A stretch of 64,000 nt of DNA from Hygrophila difformis (GCA_030278955.1 JAOANR010000011.1:31190403-31254402), one strand, 5' to 3'. Counted from the stretch's first letter, positions 30,415-41,491 are shown. Notes: generated by a model not told the origin, from the letters alone. Made by a program: numbers and translations.

Positions 30415-33400
30415 ATGGCGTTTGAACAAGCAACTCCAGCAGCAAACACGGCGGCGAGGACTGATTTGCCGCCGATTCAGGAAGAGCGCGCACCAGAAGC
30501 CGGAGAATTCCCCCCAGGGTTCCCCGGACCATCACATTTTCATAATCAGGAGTTTTCAAATGATGATTTAACCCCGCGATTCCGAGATCAGGTTCAATTT
30601 ATGGTGGAGGCGGCGGTTACCAACTCGGTTCGCCAAATCGAGGGGAATATCCTGGCAGCGATGCCAGCCATGTTTAGAGCCGAAATTGCGAGGAGTATGT
30701 ATCCGATGGGAGCGCAGCAAGCTCCAGTGGCGCAGAATCCACCGCAAAATAATCACAATTTTCAGCAGCAGGCCTTTAGGCCGCCAGGAGGGCATGGAGC
30801 TCGGCCTTTTGTTCCTCCGCAGCAGAGGTACGATCAGCAACAGAATCAACCGCCTCAACCAGTAGTTCAACCGCCTGCTCCAGTGGTTCAACAACAATAC
30901 GCACCACTTCAGCAGAATCCACCACAACTGGTTGACAGAGAGCTGATTGCCGAGATTATTCGCACACAGTTTGGGAATCTCATCGGCCAGGAGAATAGGC
31001 CGATGTATCGGAAACTTTATCCAGATTACATCGAGGAGCAGTATCCACTGCCTAGAGGGGTGAAGGTTCCAGATTTCAACACTTTTTCTGGAGAAGTCGG
31101 CCGCTCTACCATCGAGCATATCGGCCGATTTACTGCTCAATGTACCAGAATCGCGCAAAATGATTTTCACAAGCTGATATTGTTCAGTTTGTCATTAACT
31201 GGCCCAGCATTCGAGTGGTACATTAACTTGCCAGCGGGATCGGTCAATACTTGGGCCGAAATGGAGCGGTTATTCCATGACCGATTCTATAATACCAGTC
31301 CGGAAGTCTCGGTAGTTGATCTGACGTCAACTAAGCAGAAGGCGTCTGAGTCGGTTACTGAATTCATTGAGAGATTTTATGCAGTAAAGGCTCAGGTGAA
31401 GACAATGCTGCCTGAGCATGAATATATTCAAATCTTAAAGCAGAATTTGAAGTTTGCCATCAAGGACAGATTGATGGTAACAAGACCGAGGACGGTAGCC
31501 GAATTGACGGCTGAAGCGATAAGGATGGAGACATATCTGGCGGAACAGGCGGCTTTCAAATCAAGCCGAAGTCAAAGCGGAAGGTCACAACCTATCCAGT
31601 CAGCTGCCTCATTTGCTGAATCTCTGGATAGATGTGAAATTCAGGAAGAGTACAATGCGGAAGACGTTCCTGCACTAGCCGAAGTCGCAAGGGCAGAGTT
31701 AATCATAAAGAAGCCTATGACGTGTCCAGCACTTCGGCCAGCCAGAGGCAAGGAGAAAGAAGGAGGAGATGAGTCTCAAAGGTTTTACTCTTTCGACTTG
31801 TCACAGATGGACGAAATATTTGATTATTGCCAGAAGAACGGATTGCTAGAGTTTAAAGGAAACCATCCACAGCCTACCAAGGATCAGTTGGAGGCCGGAT
31901 GGTGCAGATTCCACGGATCGGCCACTCATTCCACGGCCATTTGTGGGCATTTTAGGAAGCTGATTCAGAAGCATGTCGATGATGGGAAGCTGAAGTTCCC
32001 AGAAAGGCTTATGGCAGTCGATAAGAATCCGTTCCCAGCTGCCAACATGGTGATGGTGCAACCCAACCAGAATAAATCGGTGCATGACCGATTGGGGGAT
32101 CAAACATCATCTAGCAAGAGCTCTGTGCACGATCGGCTTGGGGATCAGCCATCGGCTCAGAAGTCAGGAGTATGGAAAAGGCTAGGATCTCCGAAGGGAA
32201 AAGAGAAGGTTACAGATGTTTTTGACCGATTGGGGAACTATGAGGTGAAAGAGTGGATCAAGCAATCGGAGAGACATCAGGAGATCGAGGTTAGAGATAA
32301 GAGTGAGAGACCAACGTTGAAAATCATAACCAACGGATGGGACTCAGAGATGAAGTTAACAGCCGATAAGCAGAATGGAAAGACTGTGATACAGATCACA
32401 GTCCCTGAAGAAGCAGTTAGCCCCGAAATGAAAAAGCTTAGAAGGCCACCAGCAAATACTCAGGTAGGCCGATGGGTCCGAAACTCTCCAGAAAGAAGGC
32501 ATTTCGATCAACGCCGACATGACCATTCAGCTTGGAGGGCAGAGGAGAGGAAAGTCCCAAAAGGAAAGGGATCATATCGTACTTTCAAACGAAGAATGCA
32601 ACGGCTTAAAGCAGCTGCTGCTTCTGAGCAAGAGGAGTATGATATGATGCATATGGAAGAGGACTTCCCTGATGACTGTTCGTTCTCGGGAGGACGAGTA
32701 CTCAATAGGGTATTTTCGGCTCGTTTGAGGTCCGAATCAAAAGAAGAGAGGAAGCCGAAAGAAGGACAGGATCGGCTAAAGAACAAGACTGAGTTTCGGC
32801 CAAAAGTAGTACAGCCGGAAGTTGAAAGTGAGCAGCCGAAATCGAAAGAGGAATGGAAGCCTAGACCAGTCCGAACCAGGGAATGGAAGCCGAAGACAAC
32901 TATCATTCCGAATAGTGATACACCCCCTGTTGGGCAGTTTAAATTCGACTTCGGGTCTAGTGCGAATATGGTGACAGTAACCACCGAAGAGAAAGAGGAG
33001 TACTGGTCGGATTCCGAACCAGCGGTGGTTTTTTGTCAAAAGGATGGAGAATACTATGGTGATGAAGAACCCATAGTGGATTTTTGTTTCGATAAACTTG
33101 AGGTATTTCGGCCGGAAGCCGAAATGGAGAAATCTTTTGAGGAAGGATATAAGGCATTCGTTCCAGAAGCTCAACCAGGTACGATTTTGCCTCCAACTGC
33201 GCAAATGTCCCAGCATGTGAGGCCTTTATACGTTAAAGGTTGGGTCAATGGGAGACCACTCAGGAGAATGTTTATCGACGGTGGGGCCACGGTTAATATC
33301 ATGCCACTATCTACGTTAACGAAGATAGGCAAGGAAGATTTACTCCCTACGAGAATGAAGGTAATGAGTTTTGTGGGGGCTCAAACCGCGGCCGAAGGAT

Positions 33401-33777
33401 GTATACTGGTGGATGTAACGGTCGGAACAATATCAATTCCGACCATGTTCTTCGTGGTGGATGCAGAAGTTCCGTATGCGGCCCTATTAGGCCGATGCTG
33501 GATTCATACGTCCCGATGTTTGCCATCAACGCTTCACCAGAAAGTATGGTTCTGGAAGAAAGATGGCACAGTAGAAGAAGTAGATGGAGATCAACCTCCA
33601 TTTCCAGTCAGCTCAGCCGGACGAATTGATGCGGTGTTATATGAAGAACCGATTCAACCATTCCTGGCAGTGGTAGGGGATTGGTACCCGCAGGTGATCG
33701 AGTGTGATTGGACAGATTTGGGGTTTGAAATCAGATACCAGGCCGATGAACGGCCAGTCGAAGAAGAAAGTAAATGA
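30415..33777 (+). CDS. Gag-protease polyprotein of the Tat element (1120 aa)
   Basis: Supplies the particle protein and maturation protease. The first ATG after the PBS is at 30,415. The N-terminus is Pro/Gln-rich (residues about 100-175). The gag domain spans roughly 200-370, with GPAFEWY near 262, then FHDRFY and IERFYAVKAQV. A CX2HX8C-like segment, WCRFHGSATHSTAIC, sits at about 495-510, in place of a classical knuckle. A long charged linker repeats the SVHDRLGDQ motif. The aspartic protease lies at about 930-1050 with catalytic FIDGGATVNIMP (Asp955) and a C-terminal LLGRCWI. The D-G-G triad is the form seen in Tat-type elements instead of D-S/T-G. The ORF ends TGA at 33,775, overlapping the next ATG (ATGA). 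No damage seen. Confidence 0.92.
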   Translation: MAFEQATPAANTAARTDLPPIQEERAPEAGEFPPGFPGPSHFHNQEFSNDDLTPRFRDQVQFMVEAAVTNSVRQIEGNILAAMPAMFRAEIARSMYPMGAQQAPVAQNPPQNNHNFQQQAFRPPGGHGARPFVPPQQRYDQQQNQPPQPVVQPPAPVVQQQYAPLQQNPPQLVDRELIAEIIRTQFGNLIGQENRPMYRKLYPDYIEEQYPLPRGVKVPDFNTFSGEVGRSTIEHIGRFTAQCTRIAQNDFHKLILFSLSLTGPAFEWYINLPAGSVNTWAEMERLFHDRFYNTSPEVSVVDLTSTKQKASESVTEFIERFYAVKAQVKTMLPEHEYIQILKQNLKFAIKDRLMVTRPRTVAELTAEAIRMETYLAEQAAFKSSRSQSGRSQPIQSAASFAESLDRCEIQEEYNAEDVPALAEVARAELIIKKPMTCPALRPARGKEKEGGDESQRFYSFDLSQMDEIFDYCQKNGLLEFKGNHPQPTKDQLEAGWCRFHGSATHSTAICGHFRKLIQKHVDDGKLKFPERLMAVDKNPFPAANMVMVQPNQNKSVHDRLGDQTSSSKSSVHDRLGDQPSAQKSGVWKRLGSPKGKEKVTDVFDRLGNYEVKEWIKQSERHQEIEVRDKSERPTLKIITNGWDSEMKLTADKQNGKTVIQITVPEEAVSPEMKKLRRPPANTQVGRWVRNSPERRHFDQRRHDHSAWRAEERKVPKGKGSYRTFKRRMQRLKAAAASEQEEYDMMHMEEDFPDDCSFSGGRVLNRVFSARLRSESKEERKPKEGQDRLKNKTEFRPKVVQPEVESEQPKSKEEWKPRPVRTREWKPKTTIIPNSDTPPVGQFKFDFGSSANMVTVTTEEKEEYWSDSEPAVVFCQKDGEYYGDEEPIVDFCFDKLEVFRPEAEMEKSFEEGYKAFVPEAQPGTILPPTAQMSQHVRPLYVKGWVNGRPLRRMFIDGGATVNIMPLSTLTKIGKEDLLPTRMKVMSFVGAQTAAEGCILVDVTVGTISIPTMFFVVDAEVPYAALLGRCWIHTSRCLPSTLHQKVWFWKKDGTVEEVDGDQPPFPVSSAGRIDAVLYEEPIQPFLAVVGDWYPQVIECDWTDLGFEIRYQADERPVEEESK

Positions 33778-36700
33778 TGGAGTCACAACCGAATCAAGCG
33801 ACCGAGTTCGAATCGGCCGAACTCGGAGTTTCAGATGACAAAGCAGGATGGAGCGATTTAATAGACGCAATTCCAAAGCGAACGCCGGATTTCAAAGCTC
33901 AAGACCCCTTGAAAATGGTCAATGTTGGTACAGACGAACACCCGAGGGAGATCCCGTTGAGTGCGAATCTTGATCAGCAGATGACAAGCCGATTCAAGGA
34001 GGTTCTAGTCGAATTCAAGGATTGTTTCGCATGGGACTATACAGAGATGCCAGGATTGGAGCGGTCGATTGTAGAGCACAGACTGCCTATTAAAGAAGGA
34101 TTCAGGCCGCATAAACAGCCGGCCAGGAGGGCAGCGCCCGAAATAGTCCCAAAAATAAAAGAAGAAATAGAGAAATTGTTAGCGGCCGGGTTTGTTAGGC
34201 CAGCTAAATATGTAGAATGGCTATCAAATATTGTTCCTGTAATAAAGAAGAATGGAAAATTGAGAGTTTGCATTGATTTCAGAAATCTTAATATAGCCAC
34301 TCCGAAAGATGAGTATATGATGCCTATTGTTGACTTGTTGATTGATTCGGCCGCAAAACAGGGGATGCTATCTTTCATGGATGGATATTCAGGATACAAC
34401 CAAATTTTTATGGCCGAAGAAGACATTCACAAGACTGCATTTCGGTGCCCTGGCGCCATAGGGATATATGAATGGGTGGTGATGCCATTCGGGCTGAAGA
34501 ATGCAGGAGCTACATATCAGAGAGCCATGAATTATGTTTTCCATGACCTCATAGGGGATTGTGTTGAAGTCTATATTGATGACGTCATGGTCCGATCCAA
34601 AGATATCGAAAGCCACTTGAACGATTTGCGGAAGGTATTCGCGAGGATGAGGCTGCATGGAGTCAAGATGAATCCAGCCAAGTGTGCTTTCGGAGTACAG
34701 GCAGGAAATTTTCTTGGATTCCTGGTACATAACAAAGGAATAGAAGTTGATGCGAACAAAACCAGGGCTATCCAAGAAGCCAAACCTCCACATGATAAGA
34801 AGAGTCTACAAAAGTTTCTTGGGAAAATCGGTTTTCTGAGACGATTCTTAGCAAATGCGGCTGGAAAGTCGAAACCACTAACCGATTTATTGAGGTTAAA
34901 GAAGGAAGAGGAGTTCAAATGGGGAATCGACCAACAAAAAGCCTTCGAACAGTTGAAGCAGGACTTGATGAATCCACCTGTGTTGGTTCCTCCAATTTTA
35001 GGACGGCCATTGAAGTTGTATATAGCAGCGGCCGAAGAATCTATTGGAGCATTACTGGCGCAGGAAGACGATGAAGGAAGGGATCGGGCGATATACTATC
35101 TTAGCCGAATCCTAAGGGACGCCGAAGTAAGGTACTCGCCGATTCATAAACTATGTTTAAGCCTTTATCATGCATGCCAGAAATTAGAATATTATATTCA
35201 ACCAAGGCAAGTGATAGTGGTAGCTTCGGTTGACATAGTTAAGATTATGATGAATGATCCGGTCAGTAACCGAAGAATGGCCAAGTGGGCCATGAAGTTA
35301 AATGCATACGATTTGAGATATCAACCTTTAAAGGCTATGAAAGGACAGATTGTAGCCGATTTTCTGGCTGATCATGTGACGCACCCGATAACCGATGACA
35401 TCGATCATCAGGATCGGCCGAAAGAAGTTGGTGAGATAGGAATTGTATACTTGCAACCATGGGTAATGACATTTGATGGTTCTAAAGCCGCTTCAGGAGT
35501 TGGAGCAGGGTTTACCTTACAAACACCGGAGGGCAAGATATACAAATATTTCGTGCAACTGCCAGAGTCATATACGAACAACCAAGCCGAATATAAAGCG
35601 TTAATTTCGGGATTACAACGGTTGATAGAAGAAGTAGTCAGAGCAATCATTGTCAAAGGAGACTCGCAAGTAGTTGTCCAGCAACTGCTAGGCGATTTTT
35701 CAGTTAAGAGTTCACAATTGATTAGATTATATGAAGAAGCGGTTACTTTGTTAGAGGAATTTGATGAGGTGTACATTGAATACATCCCGAGAGAAAAGAA
35801 CGAAGAAGCCAATGAATTGGCTCAACATGCGGCTAAATATCGGTTGATGCCGATAGCAGGAAATGTAGAAGTGCGTTTGGCCGAAACAGAGAAGGCCGAA
35901 TGGATTAAAAAGATAACACAGACATTAGAAGATCCTTCGGAGGCTAATCCGGCCGAAAAACGGAAAGCGCTGGACTACGTCATAATAGGAGGATTATTAT
36001 TCAAGCGTGCTATTGATGGAATATTGCTCAGATGCGTCGGAGAAGAAGACGCTAGAAGGGTAATGGGAGAGGTTCATGAAGGAATATGTGGTGCACATCG
36101 GGCAGGAAAGTCGATGAAGTGGAGCATTATTCGGCTGGGATATTATTGGCCGAATATGGGTCCTGATTGTGAAACATATGCAAGAGGATGCACCGAATGT
36201 CAAAAGCATGGGCCGATTCAGAAGTTACCGGCCGAAGAATTGCATATAATGATCAAACCATGGCCATTCAGAGGATGGGCCATGGACATCATAGGAAAAA
36301 TTCATCCCTCGTCGTCGAAAAAACATGAGTTCGTGCTAGTGGCAACAGATTACTTCACAAAATGGGCCGAAGCTCAGGCGTATGTCAGCATTTCACAAGA
36401 GGAGGTGATTGAGTTCATTAAGAGACAGTTGATCTATAGATTCGGGATCCCACAGACGATTTTAACAGATAGAGGAACGGTGTTTGTGGGAGAAAAAGTC
36501 AAGGCCTTTGCGGACGAATACGGGATAAAAATTGTACATTCGTCACCATATTACCCGCAAGGAAATGGACAAGCAGAGGCCACAAACAAACAGCTAATAG
36601 GAATCATAAAGAAAATGATTGAAGATCAACCAAGAAAATGGCACGAAAAGTTATCTGAAGCACTGTGGGCTTATCGAAATGCCAAAACCTCAGCTACTGG

Positions 36701-37172
36701 GTTCATACCATTTCGGCTGACTTATGGGATGGATGCAGTATTGCCAGCCGAAATAACAGTGCCGACTTTGAGAACAAGCCAGGCGGATTCAATGTCAGCC
36801 GAACAGTATGATTGTGCAATGAAAGATGAGTTATTGGAGATAAATGCCAATCGAGTGCAGGCCTTTGAGAATTTGCAGAAAAATAAAGATATTGTGGCCG
36901 ATTGGTACAATAAGCGAATTCGTCTTAAGCGATTTGAAGTTGGAGACTTAGTTTGGAAAGTTATATGGCCGCCGAAGCAGAAGGACGGCCGATTGGGTAA
37001 GTGGAGTCCCAATTGGGAGGGACCATTTATTGTTCATACAAGATTACCGAATGGAGCGTACGTTTTGGTGGACGAAAATGGTGAGCAGATGTCAAATCCA
37101 GTTAATGCAAGATACATGAAGAAATATTATCCATCAGTATGGGATCAAACATTAAGCGATGCGAAAAAGTAA
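33774..37172 (+). CDS. RT-RNase H-aRNase H-integrase polyprotein of the Tat element (1132 aa)
   Basis: Copies element RNA into cDNA and inserts it. Reverse transcriptase occupies about 110-330 with VCIDFRNLN, MPFGLKNAGATYQ and the catalytic YIDD at 267-270. A degenerate gypsy RNase H follows (about 420-550). A second, archaeal-type RNase H begins MTFDGSKA (Asp568), continues NNQAEYKAL and KGDSQVVVQQL, and ends NEEANELA, the duplicated RNase H typical of the Tat lineage. Integrase has an HHCC finger (His768, C-x2-C in GCTECQKH) and the DDE triad Asp838, Asp899, Glu935, with exactly 35 residues between the last two. There is no chromodomain. The start overlaps the gag-protease stop by ATGA, suggesting termination-reinitiation, or use of the stop as a ratio control. 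Fully open. Confidence 0.95.
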   Translation: MMESQPNQATEFESAELGVSDDKAGWSDLIDAIPKRTPDFKAQDPLKMVNVGTDEHPREIPLSANLDQQMTSRFKEVLVEFKDCFAWDYTEMPGLERSIVEHRLPIKEGFRPHKQPARRAAPEIVPKIKEEIEKLLAAGFVRPAKYVEWLSNIVPVIKKNGKLRVCIDFRNLNIATPKDEYMMPIVDLLIDSAAKQGMLSFMDGYSGYNQIFMAEEDIHKTAFRCPGAIGIYEWVVMPFGLKNAGATYQRAMNYVFHDLIGDCVEVYIDDVMVRSKDIESHLNDLRKVFARMRLHGVKMNPAKCAFGVQAGNFLGFLVHNKGIEVDANKTRAIQEAKPPHDKKSLQKFLGKIGFLRRFLANAAGKSKPLTDLLRLKKEEEFKWGIDQQKAFEQLKQDLMNPPVLVPPILGRPLKLYIAAAEESIGALLAQEDDEGRDRAIYYLSRILRDAEVRYSPIHKLCLSLYHACQKLEYYIQPRQVIVVASVDIVKIMMNDPVSNRRMAKWAMKLNAYDLRYQPLKAMKGQIVADFLADHVTHPITDDIDHQDRPKEVGEIGIVYLQPWVMTFDGSKAASGVGAGFTLQTPEGKIYKYFVQLPESYTNNQAEYKALISGLQRLIEEVVRAIIVKGDSQVVVQQLLGDFSVKSSQLIRLYEEAVTLLEEFDEVYIEYIPREKNEEANELAQHAAKYRLMPIAGNVEVRLAETEKAEWIKKITQTLEDPSEANPAEKRKALDYVIIGGLLFKRAIDGILLRCVGEEDARRVMGEVHEGICGAHRAGKSMKWSIIRLGYYWPNMGPDCETYARGCTECQKHGPIQKLPAEELHIMIKPWPFRGWAMDIIGKIHPSSSKKHEFVLVATDYFTKWAEAQAYVSISQEEVIEFIKRQLIYRFGIPQTILTDRGTVFVGEKVKAFADEYGIKIVHSSPYYPQGNGQAEATNKQLIGIIKKMIEDQPRKWHEKLSEALWAYRNAKTSATGFIPFRLTYGMDAVLPAEITVPTLRTSQADSMSAEQYDCAMKDELLEINANRVQAFENLQKNKDIVADWYNKRIRLKRFEVGDLVWKVIWPPKQKDGRLGKWSPNWEGPFIVHTRLPNGAYVLVDENGEQMSNPVNARYMKKYYPSVWDQTLSDAKK

Positions 37173-38156
37173 AGATTTTATTGCATGAACGAATAAGTAC
37201 AAAGAAGGTGCTACTTCGGCCGAAAGCGGCGTCGATAGCCCGAAATTACAATATACAAGGGAAACGTCCTGGCCTAAAGCGGCTAGAAAGAGGCAGAGGC
37301 AAATGGGATCTGAAGTGGTAGATGGCCAACATTCATTCCCAAGCCCAGATTCTTCTAGCCGGCGGGAGAAGAGATGGCTGTGCCAAGAAAGCCAACTCCC
37401 AGACCAGGAAGAAGAAAATTTTAATCTGCTCCAGCAAGGATACCCCCTTCTTAGCATTGAAGATAGGGACGAAATTCGAGGGGTATGGCCTTCGGAGCTT
37501 AGAAAATAATTCGGTCCCATAGAAAGGCGCGATTATTATTCGACCGCCCAAGACTTTGGGACCGATATTAGTAAGATTACGACGGGTCACAACAACAAGG
37601 GGAGATAGGGCAGAGCCCGAGTATGACCGTCGGAATACATGTTGAGAAAAGTGTGAGAAGATCCCAATGTATATGAAGATAATGGTGAAAAGATTAGTTG
37701 AACTCGCGTTGCATATAAAAAGGGCTTTCGGCTTATAAGTAAAGGACCAACCGAAGAGTCAACGGGCCAAGGGGGCCAAGGAGGAGGAGGAATTAAAAGC
37801 ATCGAGATGTTCATGATTGGTGTTTGCTAGATGATGGAACAAGAAGTGAAGAGGAGTTGGTATTTATAGAGAAGAATGGAGAGATGTCAGTTACAACAAA
37901 AAAAGGAAACGTAAAGAGAAAAGCATTGATTACGGAAGAAACGTTTCAAGAATCCCAATAAAGCTGCAGAAGATAATATGGTATCAGAAAATATCCTTGG
38001 GAACAGGGAAGAAACAGGCGAAATAAGTCCGCAAAAAGACAAACATTTTATAATGGGCCGATTAAGTATACAGAGCGAATCGGCCGAAATGATAGCCAAG
38101 AGTACAGTAAGGGAGGATATTATTACATCCAAAAAAGAAAATAACAACAACAAAGT
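37173..38156. other. Spacer between pol and the antisense gene
   Basis: About 980 bp with no convincing ORF on either strand. It serves as the 3' flank of both converging transcription units. GGCCGAA words continue here (for example near 37,217 and 38,083). Confidence 0.6.
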
Positions 38157-41100
38157 TCAATCCCCACTCAAATCATAAGCGATGTCTTCACTGAAGTCAC
38201 TGGTAAGAGGAGCGGCCGAAGTACTAGTAGAAGTCGGATCCAATACCGATTGAAACTCCCGATACGATCGAGCTTCAGCTTCGGCCGAAACCAGAGGATC
38301 ATCGGGTTGAGACGAGAAAAGCTTGTCGGTAGTGTCTTCGAAAGAATCACGAGGAGCATCTAAGAAGAGAAATTAAAAGAAAAAGGAAGACATAATCATC
38401 GAATATCGTCAGGATCAAAAGAACAAATTAAATATTACCAGAATTCTTCAGATTATCCCCTGAAGGAGGATTGATGAGAAGGTTGCCAGAAGACATTGAA
38501 GTATTTGGCGCCGAAGGAAGTTGAATCGCGACAGAACGAATCTGATCAAGCGCCTTCTGAGTGTCTGACCACAAGTCGCGGAAAACATTAAGGACGGTGT
38601 CACTGAAGGATAACCTCAAAGCAAGGTAGTCTGTTGTCTCCTTAAGACTAGCAAGTTTTTCCCGCGGAGCTTGAGCAGATTTGTGGAGCTCCTTTATAAG
38701 TCCTTGCAAGTGAGCCGATTCTTGGTCAACTTCGGCTAAGGCATTCTTCACACCTTGTGCCTCATGTTGAAGACGGCTGATTTCATAGTCAATGGCGGAG
38801 AGGCGATTCAAGTAATTGGATCTGAGGCCATCATTGGCCGACAATTGACTCATATAAGAATGATAGTTAGAAGCATGCTTATCAAATTCCTCCCTGTGAA
38901 GGGTAAGGGAAGTATGTTCATCTTCAAGGGTTTTGCGAAAAACCAAGAGACTGGGAAGCTCCATGTCTATCCGTAACAGACAGGTGAACATTGCATCAAC
39001 GACTTTGGACAAGCCAGAGACCAGAAGATCTTGAGGAAAAGTCCGCTGGATATAAGAGATAAGCAATAGGATGGGCCTGGTCTGAACGGAGAAGGCGTTG
39101 GGTGGTTCAGAAATCAAGAGATCAAGCTTATCCAAGCAGGCTTTGAAAGAACGAGGAAGTTCCGACGAAGAAGAAGCAAATGAAAGGGAAAAGAAATCAT
39201 CCAGAACAGCCTTATCCGGGAAAGGTGAAGGAGGATTAACATTGCCAACGGCCAATTCTCCCAGCCGAGTGTGTATAGGGGAGGGGTTAGGAATAGAGGC
39301 AATAGAAGGAGAGGGAAGAGTTACGGCTAGAGAAGTAGTCGAAATGGGAACAGCCGAACCAGTGTTGCCACCCTCAGAAGTGCGAGAAGTCAATCCCAGC
39401 CCCATATCGGCCGAAGGAACGGGAGTGGTACTAGAAGTAATAGCCGGGTCCTCATCAATAGGGTCAAGGGCCGTAGATGAGGGATTAGGTGATTCGGAAG
39501 GGCCGGAAGAGACGGTAACTCGAGGAGCCTAGAGAAAAGAAGAGGGAGACAAATATTAAAAGGAAGATGGTGAGAAAAAAAATAAATACAGAAGAAAAGA
39601 ACGGCATGAGACCTGATCAGCAGACGAGGCCGAACCCGGAAGAGGCGAACGGGCCGAACGTCGCAGCGTCTTGGGTGCCGGTTCTTTTTTCGACTTCCCT
39701 GAACCAGAAGTAGCACGTTTGCGTTTTCCGGAAGTAGCGGGAGCAGACGAAATACGCGGATGAGGGGGAAGAGAGGAAACATCATCTAAAGCAGCCCCTG
39801 CAAGGCGAAAGAAAAAGGGAAAATTTGAGAGAAGTGTACGATACACAATAAAAAGAAAGCCGAAAGACTTACTAAGTAAAGGAAGTAGAGGGTCATCCTC
39901 TTGAGAAGAGCAGGAGTAATCAGGGGCTGAACCAACAACCGAAAACATCATAATACCTGGAAAGCCGCGAGAGACAAGGAGGCTCTGCAAGTTAGTGCCA
40001 AAATTAGCATAAGAAAGAGCTTTTTCCCACCAGGTATCGAAACGCTGAGTTGAAAGACCAGGGCGGATGTCGAAGGAACGAACTTCAAAGTTGCAAATCC
40101 GGAGGGCCCAAATACGACAGAGATTTCGGCTGTTCTCAGAGCCGAATCCTTTGAAGGATTTGCTGTATCGATTCGGGTCCCCATAGAGAGGAACAACCAC
40201 ATCCTGAACAAAGCCGAATTGACGGCTAACTAAGTGAGGATTGTAAACCTCAGAAGGGATAGAGTGGTCAGGGGGGACGAACAACGAACAGTTGAAGATG
40301 TGACGAGGAATGATACAAGCATTCCAGACTTGAGCGAACGCCTTTGGAAGGGGTCTACCGAAAGGGGGAGTGTTGATAGCCGAAACCCAACTATCCGGAG
40401 TGCCAGAATACAGGTGGCAGGAAGAAGGACCAAGTGGGGATCGGCTCATGAAATAGTAGATCCATTGTTCAGAGCGCATTTCGGGAAACCGAACCCCGAG
40501 AAGATCGTTGGCGGAAGGATGGGTAGTCTCGAAGGGTTGAGGTTCAAAAAAGGACATATCCCTGAAATGCCATACCAACCAGAGGTGAAGGAACCAAAGA
40601 GGACCATGAGACCGGCTAGAGTGGCCGTCAGCCCATCCATGAACCAAGGAAGACATGCCAGAATATAGATGCGCCAAGAAGTAGTCGGCGAGAGGCAAAT
40701 GATTCTTTTTCATAAGGGCCTTGGCCAGAGGGTAGGTCTCAAGAATAACGTTCTTGGCAGGGGCGCACCAGAAGAATCGGCTGAGGAAATGCATCATAAA
40801 AGCCACAGATTCGTCCTCAGAGAATTCGGCCTTGTCCTCACGATACTTGCTAATCCATGAAGCAAAGGTGAGCCCAGAAACAAAGCCGGTGTTCTTCGTA
40901 TTAGGCTTGTCGGAGTCAGTAACCCCTAAGACAGGCTTTCCAAGAGAGGGCAAGTCCAGTAGAAGCTTAACATCCTCGATGGTTGGAGTCATCATACCCC
41001 ATGGGAAACAGAAGCAGTTGATGGATGAATTCCAGAAGCAAAGGAGGGCCTGAATATAATTGTAAGTAGTAGGAAAGGGTTGAGTACTCAGCTTAATCAG

Positions 41101-41418
41101 GTGAATAATGCCAGAGTTAGTCCAACCTAATCCGCAATGAGGAAGGGCCCTGTCGTACCAAGCAACATGTTCCTGGGTCACCAACGGCCAAGTGCTGAGA
41201 GGGCCGAAAAGCTTGACAGAGAAATAGTCCGAAAACAAGGGGATCGTCTTCGATTCCCCAAAGAGAACAGAAGCAGAAATCGTGGCCTCGGCTGAAGTCG
41301 CAAGAGGCCCAAGGGTAACGAGGTCATCATCAATAAGACGGAGCGAAGAAGTTTCAGCTAGGGAATCTTCAACATCTTTGATTTTTTGAGAGGAAGGGGA
41401 AAGAGTCGGTTGCGCCAT
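38157..41418 (-). CDS. Antisense four-exon gene: plant mobile domain (PMD) protein, about 1007 aa
   Basis: Exons (minus): 41,418-39,873; 39,797-39,613; 39,528-38,439; 38,359-38,157. Introns are 75, 84 and 79 bp, each GT..AG (GTAAGT..TTGCAG, GTCTCA..TCTCTAG, GTAATA..TTCTTAG); all junctions keep frame, giving 3024 coding bases to a TGA at 38,159-38,157. Residues about 55-440 match the PMD fold found in MAIN/MAIL proteins and plant transposons: WPLVTQEHVAWYDRAL, then a FPWGMMTPTIEDVKLLLDLP signature. Exon 2 adds a basic, nuclear-signal-like stretch (KRKRATSGSGKSKK). Exon 3 encodes a Ser/Pro-rich linker and a heptad-rich coiled coil (SRLQHEAQGVKNALAEVDQE); the tail is acidic. Intron 1 is also open in frame. 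An open reading frame extends upstream into the LTR, but MAQPTLSP at 41,418 lies just behind a TATA box. The function in the element is unknown. Confidence 0.82.
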
Positions 41419-41480
41419 CGATAAAGAGGAAAAAAGGGCGAGAAGACGAAGGGAGAGTGAGTAAGCAGGAAAGAGGAAAA

Positions 41481-41491
41481 TGGTTATAAAA
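41481..41491 (-). promoter_or_regulatory. TATA box of the antisense gene
   Basis: TTTTTATAACC on the minus strand, about 65 bp upstream of the ATG at 41,418. A CT-rich tract lies further upstream (GA run at about 41,568-41,581 on +). It is positioned between the 3' LTR and the gene, so the antisense gene seems to have its own promoter. Confidence 0.55.

Noticed and set aside
38428..39405. A separate 325-codon antisense gene
   Set aside because: The frame extends upstream of its first ATG to a TCTAG acceptor that joins in frame to the PMD exon, so it is exon 3 rather than an independent gene.
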